This document shows, piece after piece, positions 35,892 to 43,327 of a DNA stretch of 64,000 nt. Source of the DNA: Hyphomonadaceae bacterium UKL13-1. GTDB lineage: Bacteria > Pseudomonadota > Alphaproteobacteria > Caulobacterales > Aquidulcibacteraceae. Within the stretch, counting starts at the first letter, position 1. Each line of letters begins with the position of its first letter. Made by a program: the position numbers and the translations under genes. The notes under the pieces were generated by a model. The model was not told where the DNA came from. It did not search any database and saw nothing but the letters and a program-made list of their open reading frames with translations. Location: contig CP012156.1 in assembly GCA_001602435.1 (NCBI GenBank), forward strand, positions 640,001 through 704,000, read 5' to 3'.

Positions 35892-37100
35892 TCATGACGG
35901 CCTCCCATGGTTTGATGGCCCTGTTGGTGGTGCGCGGGGTTGGGCTTTGCACTGGAAGATGTCGGTAATGACCATGTCGCCCCCACAACAGGGGCAGATA
36001 AGCCAAGGCTTTTTGGGCGCGGTATCATCTTGGGGCGTGTCATCAGGCTTTTGCGGCGAGCTCTGAGATACACCTAAAAGCGCGCGAATGGCCATGATCT
36101 CCTTGACCCGGACGCCACTGGACAAGAAGCCGTAGTGGCGGATGCGATGAAAGCCTTTGGGCAGGACATGGAGTAAGAAGCGGGTGATGAACGCGTCAGG
36201 GGTGAGCGTCATGGTCTGTTGCTGGTCGCCAGTTGGGCGGCGGTAATCCTTATAGGCAAAGGTGATGCCCTGATCCTTGATGGCGATGAGCCGCTTGTTG
36301 GAGATGGCGACACGGTGGGTGTAGCGGGCAAGATAGGCCAGAACCGCGTCTGGCCCCGAGAAGGGGGCCTTGGCGTAGACCACCCACTTCTTAGCGCGCA
36401 TGGACGCTATAAAGCTGGCAAATAGCTTGGGATCAGCCAAGGGGGCGTGATCACCAAAGAAGCGCAACTGACCGTCACGATGTAGGGCCATGAGCTTGTC
36501 CAAGAACAAGCGCCGAAATAGCTTGGACAAGACCCGCACGGGCAGAAGGAACTTCGCGCGTGATCGGATCCAGCGTTTACCATCCTTGCTGAGGCCACCT
36601 CCTGGCACGATCATATGAATGTGGGGATGATGGGTGAGAGCTGACCCCCATGTATGCAGGACAGCCGTGATACCGATCCTGGCCCCCAAATGCTTGTGGT
36701 CAGCGGCAATGGTCATCAGGGTCTGTGAGGCGGCTTTGAATAAGAGGTCATAGATGACGGTCTTGTTGTACCAAGCGATATCGCCAATCTCGCTAGGCAG
36801 GGTGAAGACCACATGGAAATAGCCAATGGGCAATAGGTCCTCTTGGCGCTTGGCCAGCCACTCGCGCGCCGCTGCCCCCTGACACTTGGGACAATGGCGG
36901 TTGCGACAGCTGTTGTAGGCGATCTTGGTATGATCACACTTGGTACAGCCTTCGACATGACCGCCAAGGACGGCGGTCCTGCAAGACACGACGGCTGACA
37001 TGACCTTGAGTTGGCTTAGGCTGAGATGGCCCTTGTGGGCCTTCCGGTAAGCATCGCCAAAGCGGGCCAAGATATCAGCCACCTCCAAAGAGGGGCGCAT
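35892..37100 (-). CDS. IS91-family HUH transposase
   Basis: 402 residues. The N-terminal zinc-binding region is CTKCDHTKIAYNSCRNRHCP, and the HUH nuclease core shows SALTHHPHIHMIVPGGGLS near residue 155. Further family boxes are LARYTHRVAISNKRL and YKDYRRPTGDQQQT. The C-terminus (PWLICPCCGGDMVITDIF) carries a second Cys pair. It nicks DNA through a tyrosine and moves by rolling-circle transposition in characterised relatives. Intact. Confidence 0.95.
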   Translation of the reverse strand: MRPSLEVADILARFGDAYRKAHKGHLSLSQLKVMSAVVSCRTAVLGGHVEGCTKCDHTKIAYNSCRNRHCPKCQGAAAREWLAKRQEDLLPIGYFHVVFTLPSEIGDIAWYNKTVIYDLLFKAASQTLMTIAADHKHLGARIGITAVLHTWGSALTHHPHIHMIVPGGGLSKDGKRWIRSRAKFLLPVRVLSKLFRRLFLDKLMALHRDGQLRFFGDHAPLADPKLFASFIASMRAKKWVVYAKAPFSGPDAVLAYLARYTHRVAISNKRLIAIKDQGITFAYKDYRRPTGDQQQTMTLTPDAFITRFLLHVLPKGFHRIRHYGFLSSGVRVKEIMAIRALLGVSQSSPQKPDDTPQDDTAPKKPWLICPCCGGDMVITDIFQCKAQPRAPPTGPSNHGRPS

Positions 37101-37113
37101 GGCAACTCAATGG

Positions 37114-38088
37114 CTAGAACTGAACCTGTCGGACTTCCTCAGGCTCTTGGCCAAACTGGTTGAGGCCGATCTTGCTGTGCTGACCCCTATCAGGATCACA
37201 GCCGCCTAGAGAGGCCAGCACTTTATCAAGCGGGCTGATGATGGCGCGCACGGTACGGGTCGCAACTTGGGTGTAAAAGGCGGTGTTCTCCAGCTTGGCA
37301 TGTCCCAACAGGACTTGGATCACGCGGATATCTACCCCGTCCTCCAACAAATGGGTGGCGAAGCTATGGCGCAAGGTATGGGGGCTGACGCGCTTAGTGA
37401 GGCCAGCGGCCTTCGCTGCCTCATGGACAATGCGACCAAGGTGGCGGGTCGACATGTGGTTATCAATATCCATGCCAGGAAACAGCCATCCGTCAGGCAC
37501 CATGACACCTTTGCTGTGGCCCTCAAGCCACCATGCACGCAGAAGTGTCAGAAGATCTTGGGACAGGATGGCGTTGCGGTAGCGGCCACCCTTACCCCGC
37601 TCAACGCGGATCACCATACGCTGGCTATCAATATGGCCAACCTTGAGGGCTGCCACTTCGCCAGCCCGCAGGCCTGCACCATAAGCCACACTCAACATAG
37701 CACGGTGCTTCAGGCATGTTGTTGCCGCCAAGAGCGCGCCAACTTCATCAGGGCTAAGCACGCTGGGCAACTTGCGCGGTTGAAACACCCGCACCAGACG
37801 GCGCGATAAATCAGGCCGGTCCAATGTCATGGTGAACAGAAACCGCAAAGCTGCAATCCGGGCGTTGGTTGCCCCAGTTGGCACACCCTTCTGCGATAAA
37901 TGGATCTGATAGGCTCGCACGTCTTCTGGGGTCGCGGTCTCTGGTGATCTACCCAGAAACTCTGCAAAGGCGCTGACAATGCGAATATAGCCCCGCTGGG
38001 TCTTATCTTGGAACCCCCGCAGGGTCATGTCTTCGATCATGCGTTGGCGCAAAGATGTGGCTGGGGTCGGTAAAAAGGCTCTGGTCAT
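37114..38088 (-). CDS. Tyrosine recombinase/integrase of the IS91-type element
   Basis: 324 residues, XerD-like plan: a SAM-like N-terminal domain (LRQRMIEDMTLRGFQDKTQR) and a catalytic domain with Arg in AYGAGLRAGEVAALK, the HTLRHSFATHLLEDG box, VLLGHAKLENTAFYTQV with the nucleophilic tyrosine. Its stop is 13 bases from the transposase start, so they share a transcript. Integrase genes of this kind accompany a subset of IS91 elements; whether the protein resolves intermediates is not established. Confidence 0.93.
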   Translation of the reverse strand: MTRAFLPTPATSLRQRMIEDMTLRGFQDKTQRGYIRIVSAFAEFLGRSPETATPEDVRAYQIHLSQKGVPTGATNARIAALRFLFTMTLDRPDLSRRLVRVFQPRKLPSVLSPDEVGALLAATTCLKHRAMLSVAYGAGLRAGEVAALKVGHIDSQRMVIRVERGKGGRYRNAILSQDLLTLLRAWWLEGHSKGVMVPDGWLFPGMDIDNHMSTRHLGRIVHEAAKAAGLTKRVSPHTLRHSFATHLLEDGVDIRVIQVLLGHAKLENTAFYTQVATRTVRAIISPLDKVLASLGGCDPDRGQHSKIGLNQFGQEPEEVRQVQF

Positions 38089-38224
38089 GACTGGTCGCTC
38101 CTATCTTGCTAAAGGAGCCACCATCGTCAGAGCCTAAACCCACCTCTTCAATCAAAATCGCAATCAACCCAAATCCATGCCCCCAGACCACCACGCACAA
38201 ACCTCCCGCGGAGCGGGTTCGTTC

Positions 38225-38267
38225 TTCGGCCAAGTTCTGCCAAAGAGCAGCCTGTCCGAGATGCGCC
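38225..38267 (+). repeat. MITE-like repeat copy C, middle piece
   Basis: TTCGGCCAAGTTCTGCC, then AGCAGCCTGTCCGAGATGCGCC. It continues the piece at 35520-35566 and is cut again at CGCC by the IS1182-type element. Confidence 0.8.
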
Positions 38268-39853
38268 GATATTGTTGAAAAACTCGTCGTTGTCAGGGTT
38301 TGCGGGTCATGATTCACTGGTTTCATTGATTTGCGGGGGATCTGGTGATGATGGGACATCAAGAAGTATCGGCCCAGTTGTTTTATGACTTTCAGATTGA
38401 GGATCATGTTCCAGCTGACCATATTCTGCGGCGCATTGATGCTCATTTAGACCTTGAGTGCGTTCGTTCGGCCCTGAAGCCCTTTTATAGCAAGACGGGG
38501 CGGCCATCGATTGATCCTGATTTAATGATGCGGATGCTGATCGTTGGATATGCGATGGGCATCAGGTCAGAACGTAGATTGTGCGAGGAGGTCCACCTTA
38601 ACCTTGCCTATCGCTTGTTCTGCAAGCTTGGCCTAGACGGCAAAGTTCCCGATCACTCGAGTTTCTCCAAGAACCGCCATGGTCGGTTCCGCGAGAGTGA
38701 TGTCTTGCGCCACCTCTTTGAGACGGTGGTTGCACGTTGTCTGTCAGAAGGACTTGTTGGCGGTGAAGGCTTTGCGGTTGACGCCAGTCTAATCGCGGCC
38801 GACGCGAACAAGCAGCGCTCCGTGTCGGGTGAACAATGGCGATCTGGGCAAGACCTAGAGATGGCGGGACGCGCGGTCCAAGAGTATCTGGCTGTCCTTG
38901 ATCACGAGGCCTTTGGCGCAGCCTCACCGGTTCCACCAAAGTTTGTTGCAAAGTCCGATCCTGCTGCACAATGGACCGGTGCCCATAAAGGTCATGCCTT
39001 CTTTGCTTATGCGACCAACTATTTGATCGATACCGATCATGGCGTCATTGTTGATGTTGAAGCTACACGCGCAATTCGCCAGGCTGAAGTTGGCGCATCG
39101 CGCACGATGATTGATCGTACCGAAGCTCGATTTGGCCTAAAGCCCAGTTATCTGGCAGCCGATAGCGCTTATGGCTCAGCCCATAACCTAGCTTGGTTGG
39201 TGAAAGAGCGAGATATCGCACCTCATATTCCTGTCTTTGACCAGTCCATACGAACAGACGGAACATTCTCGCGATCTGACTTTACTTGGGAGGCCGAAAG
39301 AGACCGCTATACCTGTCCCGCTGGCAAAGAGTTGGTGCAGTTCCATCGCACTTACCAAACGCCACGATCTGGCATCACCAAAGCCGGCCAAAGACTATAT
39401 CGAGCGAGCACAAAGGACTGCCGTGTCTGCCCGCTCAAAGAACAATGCTGTCCCAAAGCCAAAGTTCGAAAAATCCCCCGCGACCTCAACGAAGACTCCC
39501 GCGATATCGCCCGCCTCATCGCAACCACGCCTGCCTATGCCAGATCACGTGATCGCCGCAAGAAAGTCGAGATGCTCTTTGCTCACCTAAAGCGTATTCT
39601 CAAAATGGGCAGGCTAAGATTACGAGGCCCAAACGGAGCCAGAGACGAGTTCCTACTCGCAGCTACAGCCCAAAACCTGCGAAAACTAGCCAAACTGCGA
39701 CCAAATCCACATAAACGATCAGCCTTTGCCGCCTAATCTACCTCAAAAGAGGTACTCCACCGACCTTTAAGCGAAAATCGATCAGCAATCGCAAACCAAC
39801 TGCGCTGCCCAAGCACCCAATCTCGTCTAAACTTCGAGTTTTTCAACAATATC
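38268..39853 (+). mobile_element. Complete IS1182-type insertion sequence
   Basis: 1586 bases with 19-bp perfect terminal inverted repeats GATATTGTTGAAAAACTCG (38268-38286 and complement at 39835-39853), flanked by the 4-bp duplication CGCC (38264-38267 and 39854-39857). It carries one intact transposase gene. It inserted in the dispersed repeat copy C, only 43 bases from the IS91-type element. Confidence 0.92.
38345..39736 (+). CDS. IS1182-family transposase
   Basis: 463 residues. The N-terminal domain (LFYDFQIEDHVPADHILRRI) and VPDHSSFSKNRHGRFRESDV are typical of the family. Catalytic acids fit GEGFAVDASLIAADANKQ, PSYLAADSAYGSAHNLAWL and the C-terminal RRKKVEMLFAHLKRIL (DDE). A cysteine-rich insert RVCPLKEQCCP precedes the last block. 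Start is the ATG at 38345 or one of the next two codons. Intact. Confidence 0.93.
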   Translation: MMMGHQEVSAQLFYDFQIEDHVPADHILRRIDAHLDLECVRSALKPFYSKTGRPSIDPDLMMRMLIVGYAMGIRSERRLCEEVHLNLAYRLFCKLGLDGKVPDHSSFSKNRHGRFRESDVLRHLFETVVARCLSEGLVGGEGFAVDASLIAADANKQRSVSGEQWRSGQDLEMAGRAVQEYLAVLDHEAFGAASPVPPKFVAKSDPAAQWTGAHKGHAFFAYATNYLIDTDHGVIVDVEATRAIRQAEVGASRTMIDRTEARFGLKPSYLAADSAYGSAHNLAWLVKERDIAPHIPVFDQSIRTDGTFSRSDFTWEAERDRYTCPAGKELVQFHRTYQTPRSGITKAGQRLYRASTKDCRVCPLKEQCCPKAKVRKIPRDLNEDSRDIARLIATTPAYARSRDRRKKVEMLFAHLKRILKMGRLRLRGPNGARDEFLLAATAQNLRKLAKLRPNPHKRSAFAA

Positions 39854-39904
39854 CGCCAACAGCTGCCGCTTAATGCGGTCCTGCGGCGTTTCGAAGCCAG
39901 ACAT
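39854..39904 (+). repeat. MITE-like repeat copy C, right piece
   Basis: CGCCAACAGCTGCCGCTTAA, then TGCGG and TTTCGAAGCCAGACATT. It aligns with 31867-31918 of the reference copy once the IS1182-type element is removed and CGCC collapsed. Confidence 0.75.
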
Positions 39905-39994
39905 TTAGTTGAGGCAAAGAAGGCGGGCACTTTATCCTCCCTAGCAGCTTATGATGCCAATGCCTGAAGCCCAATAAAGCGGTAAAGTGCCAAA

Positions 39995-41119
39995 CTACCA
40001 AGGCTGGGAATAGGATTGGCGGGGCGCAAGCCCCATCTCAAATTCGCTTAGAATGTCGCGGAATTCTTCCGAAGTCGGCAACTCTGTGGAACCGCCTTTG
40101 AAACGATAGACCCAAAAGGAGGAGATGTGCGAAATCATGCCCATCGAGTGACCGAGGTCCAAGAAAAAAATCGGGGCTTCCAGAAGGAACCTGCGAAAGG
40201 CTGCGGTGTTGCCACGCTGGACAAGATCGGCAAAAGCATCATCATAGAGCGCGAGAACCTTGCTACAATTGCGGGCCGCGTCCCGGATCCGGTTACGTAT
40301 GGAAGTCTTCAGCACGCGGATTTCCTCGCGCGTGGCAGCATCATTTCGTCCTGACGGTTTCATCTGATCCATTTCCTGCGTCACGCGAATCAGGCTTTGG
40401 ATCATTTCTGAGAATTGCCATTTGTAGTAGATGAAGCCCTTCCAGCTGAAGATGCCTTGGGTGAATTGGTCACCTTGTAGCCCCAATGTCTCTCGCAACG
40501 GGTCGAGGAGTGAATCAGCATTTGCAGACAGAAGCGCGTCGGCCAACTTGCCAACCATGCCACCGCTGCCGCTGGCATTACCCCTTGTGGAGCCAAAAGC
40601 CATACGAATGAGGGGGGCCATCTCAGCGCTGGTAAAGTTTTGCATGCGACTGGTGTCAGCGGGGGATATCGAGAAATAGCATTCCGCAGGTTTGTGATTG
40701 TTCCGACGCAATTGTTCCCGCACCAAAAACGGATCGAGTGAGGGTAGGTCGTTCAACAGGCTTAAGACTAGAAAGTCTCTCTCGAGTTCAAGTTCACGAT
40801 CGCCAACCACGTCGCAAATCGCTTGTCGGAACCCTTTTTGGTTCACAAAAATAGACCGCCCACCCAATTCCAGATTGTCAAAATCGAGTGGGAAAATAAT
40901 CTTCGTCGCGACAGTGGTTGAAGTTGGCAGAAGGTAAACCTCATCGCGTCGTAGTCGGTGCTTGACTAAGATTGATCGGTTTAAGAGGGCATCCGTAAAA
41001 AGCGGAGCCTTTTTGCGCATCGGATCATTTGGGTAGCGCTTTGCGACCAGATTTAAATTAAGCACCCGACTGGTAGAAGCCGAAGTCGCGAGAGCGGCTA
41101 AGTTACGTAACCCTGACAT
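39995..41119 (-). CDS. Protein of unknown function behind a duplicated promoter region
   Basis: 374 residues from the ATG at 41119, which has AAAGG seven bases before it; the frame is open to an ATG at 41170 that overlaps the stop of an upstream leader frame (TAATG), so coupled initiation there is the alternative. No family is recognised. The protein is soluble, mixed alpha/beta, with a Gly/Ser-rich turn (GSTRGNASGSGGMVGKLADA) in the middle and long helices after it (LKTSIRNRIRDAARNCSKVL). There is no signal peptide, membrane helix or HTH. The upstream region is the twin of the one preceding the PAS kinase at 24420, so the two genes may be controlled alike. Confidence 0.7.
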   Translation of the reverse strand: MSGLRNLAALATSASTSRVLNLNLVAKRYPNDPMRKKAPLFTDALLNRSILVKHRLRRDEVYLLPTSTTVATKIIFPLDFDNLELGGRSIFVNQKGFRQAICDVVGDRELELERDFLVLSLLNDLPSLDPFLVREQLRRNNHKPAECYFSISPADTSRMQNFTSAEMAPLIRMAFGSTRGNASGSGGMVGKLADALLSANADSLLDPLRETLGLQGDQFTQGIFSWKGFIYYKWQFSEMIQSLIRVTQEMDQMKPSGRNDAATREEIRVLKTSIRNRIRDAARNCSKVLALYDDAFADLVQRGNTAAFRRFLLEAPIFFLDLGHSMGMISHISSFWVYRFKGGSTELPTSEEFRDILSEFEMGLAPRQSYSQPW

Positions 41120-41169
41120 AGTCCAGCCTTTTCCAACCACGCACTTAGGCGAAAAACAGAACTTTCTCA

Positions 41170-41358
41170 TTAGTAACAGCCGGTGAAAATAGGCCTAAGC
41201 AATTCAATAAATTTTGTATAAAGACGAGGTTCTGCTAGGGAAACGTGTATTTGCGCAGCACGAAACAACGAAAGACAACCACTCCAACTCCGGTCGTCGT
41301 TACATTCGTTGGTTGCAGATTTGCGCATGGCACCTTGGTTTGTGTTTACGCTGAGCAT
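41170..41358 (-). other. Leader-like frame sharing its first 11 codons with the PAS kinase
   Basis: 62 codons beginning MLSVNTNQGAM; the kinase begins MLSTNTNQGTM. After this point the two differ entirely. Its stop overlaps an ATG of the downstream frame (TAATG). It may be a truncated kinase start left by recombination, or a real leader peptide coupled to the unknown gene. Confidence 0.5.
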
Positions 41359-41585
41359 TTCCAACCATTGCTACTAAGCACTCGCCCACTTCGAGCACGG
41401 CGTATCCACAGTGAACGCTGGGTAACGTTACCAACCGGCTCTAAACGGTCCATTGAGAAATAGGGTCACTATTACCCGCAAGTCAAAGAAAACTGTGATT
41501 ATCTTTGGTGTTTGTCAGTAAATAGGTAACAGACAACAATCAGAATGATTAGATGCTGTTCTTAAAGGGTATTTTATAAAATTCT
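41359..41585 (-). promoter_or_regulatory. Upstream region, twin of 26610-26830
   Basis: Same ordered blocks as the kinase upstream region: CCACTTCGAGC, the perfect palindrome GGTAACGTTACC, TTATCTTTGGTGTTTG, CAGACAACAATCAGAATGAT and GCTGTTCTTAAA. Retention of spacing over more than 200 bases while the genes behind differ suggests functional constraint. Confidence 0.75.
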
Positions 41586-42050
41586 CAGAATTATCCACCG
41601 TGCCTGCGAATGATGAGTTGTTTACCTTTTTTCTAAAATTTTCACGGTGCAGATGCAATGCTACTCGTAAGCTATATTTGATCAAGATAAACATTTGAAT
41701 GGATCAGCAGCGCGCAACAAGTATGCTCTCAGAAGCCTTTTTCTTTCGGAGAATATGGTCGCTTGGGATTGTCCGTGTTCGACTTCCACATCCTAGAAAC
41801 CAGATCATCCGCATTCGGCTAGTTTTGTCTTAAACCCGTCAGTCCCCCATCCGCCACGGATGTCATTGGCTTCAGGGGAAGTAAAGTTCAAATGTAGACA
41901 TTGGCCTACTCTGCCGCATTCGAACTTTCGTTTGCCGAGCGCCGCCTGTGCCCAAACCTGCTTTCACTTAATCATAGCGTATCGGGATAAAGCGGTGTCC
42001 CGGACAGGCTTCGGCCCAACGACCGCGCAACTCCCCTTGGAGTAAGCGCT
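41586..42050. other. Non-coding stretch with a weak repeat trace
   Basis: About 465 bases without a supported gene. AAACCAGATCATCCGCATTC near 41798 matches a word at 58262 in another repeat copy, so a decayed dispersed repeat probably lies at about 41795-41910. Confidence 0.4.
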
Positions 42051-42569
42051 ATGGCTCGTTCATTGACAACACATCACATTCTTACCCGCCGCACCTTAGG
42101 CCTCGGCCTCCTGCTGGTCCCCACATTGGCCAGCGCGCAGGATGCACCCTGTGCCCCGATCAGCGTGCTGTTCGTCTGCCAGGCAGGAACTGTAAAGATT
42201 GCCATCGCGAGTGAGACCCTTAAGCGTCGCGCTACTGAAGCCGGCGTTCAGGTCCGCGTGAGTTCGCGTGGCATACATCCCGAGGACCATGTTTCTGCCG
42301 CCCTCGTGGCAAACCTTAAGGCTGACGGATTATATCTAGGTAAGCAACCAGCGCTGCGCCTTTCCAAGGCCGACGTTGCGACGGCGGACATCGTCATCGC
42401 TTTCGATAAAGCCGTCCAAGCCCCAGAGTTAAGAGGTGCACGATCCTGGGACATACCCTCATGGAACGCCGACTATGAGGGCGCTAAGGCTGCACTTTCA
42501 GCACAGCTTGACCGTCTGATGGCGGAGTTGCGTGTCTGTCCCAATGCGGCAGTAAACAAAGAGCGATAA
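42051..42569 (+). CDS. Exported low-molecular-weight phosphatase/arsenate reductase-like protein
   Basis: 172 residues. The N-terminus has a twin-arginine signal (TRRTLGLGLLLVPTLASAQ), so export folded through Tat is likely. The mature part follows the low-molecular-weight tyrosine phosphatase fold: SVLFVCQAGTVKIAIASETL at the P-loop position, VSSRGIHPEDHVS after it, and an acid-loop candidate SWDIPSW. The P-loop is CQAGTVK, so the invariant Arg of C-x5-R is Lys and the following Ser is Ile. Phosphatase activity is therefore doubtful; it could bind an oxyanion or be inactive. Cytoplasmic relatives have no signal peptide, which makes this version unusual. Confidence 0.75.
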   Translation: MARSLTTHHILTRRTLGLGLLLVPTLASAQDAPCAPISVLFVCQAGTVKIAIASETLKRRATEAGVQVRVSSRGIHPEDHVSAALVANLKADGLYLGKQPALRLSKADVATADIVIAFDKAVQAPELRGARSWDIPSWNADYEGAKAALSAQLDRLMAELRVCPNAAVNKER

Positions 42570-42673
42570 AGCGGGCGAGTCTCTAGCTCGTCCAACCCCA
42601 AGTGGCCATGGCTCCCGCGCGGCGCAAACCTATGAGGGCACGCGCGCCAACCTGCAGTGACTATGTCAGGTCC

Positions 42674-43066
42674 TCAAATTCCATCATCGGCGCGCCTAGC
42701 CCGCCACAAAGGCCAAAACAGGGAAATGCCGCCAGCCAAGATCCAAACGTCGCCAAATAGATGGCTGAGGTGCGTCTGATCATGCAAGGCATGAAACAAC
42801 ATGACAGCGCCGTGAGTGAAACTCGAGATCGCTACGAACCAAAGGAAACTGCTGTGTCCAATAGGGTTTTTAATGGCGCGTACAGCGCAAATGCCGAGCG
42901 CAAAATACACACTTACGATCATTTGATCATAGATTGCATTATAAGGTGGCCAGCGCCAACCACCTAGAAAATCAAAAAATACCGCCAGCGGTATGCCCAA
43001 GAGGCCAAGGAAGGCCCAAAGAATTACCACTGGGCGCAGCGCGCGATTTGCTTGTTCGACTGTCAT
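42674..43066 (-). CDS. Four-helix membrane protein, DUF6632-like
   Basis: 130 residues with four hydrophobic segments: PVVILWAFLGLLGIPLAVFF, MIVSVYFALGICAV, SFLWFVAISSFTHGAVMLF and LFGDVWILAGGISLFWPLW. The layout and the SSF-HG-VM motif in helix 3 resemble DUF6632 proteins, whose function is unknown. It is monocistronic and convergent with the phosphatase-like gene; the next gene, the S33 hydrolase, ends 261 bases away. Confidence 0.65.
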   Translation of the reverse strand: MTVEQANRALRPVVILWAFLGLLGIPLAVFFDFLGGWRWPPYNAIYDQMIVSVYFALGICAVRAIKNPIGHSSFLWFVAISSFTHGAVMLFHALHDQTHLSHLFGDVWILAGGISLFWPLWRARRADDGI

Positions 43067-43327
43067 GACGTGATTGACCTTAAACTATCTTTTTCTTCGA
43101 CGCTGGTTCAAAGTAACACAAATCACATTCCCGACCAGTAATAGCCGGGCAGTCAATGACAGGGTCAGAGCGTTGGCTCGACTGCAGGCTCCCTTCTACC
43201 CTCGTCACTCTGGATTCAATATCACCGACAGGAAACGGATTGTTTCCGGCTTGGATAGGCGACACTGGGTTCATTACTGCCGATTGTTTACTGTCCCTAA
43301 GGCAGTCTGCGCACTTCTAGCCGGCCC

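Larger units (their letters stand above)
35567..38224 (-). mobile_element. IS91-type element with accessory tyrosine integrase
   Basis: Boundaries come from the interrupted dispersed repeat; TTCG occurs at both junctions, so the ends are accurate to about four bases. Near the left end is a hairpin TTTCGGATGC / GCGTCCGAAA, and near the right end CCCGC / GCGGG. This fits the subterminal stem-loops of rolling-circle IS91 elements, which lack inverted repeats. It carries an HUH transposase and, 13 bases upstream, an integrase. About 325 bases of non-coding DNA lie between the left end and the transposase stop. Confidence 0.75.

Noticed and set aside
35600-35968. 122-codon frame at the left end of the IS91-type element
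   Set aside because: Gly/Trp/Arg-rich and overlaps the transposase 3' end on the other strand; no family features. Better seen as the non-coding end of the element.
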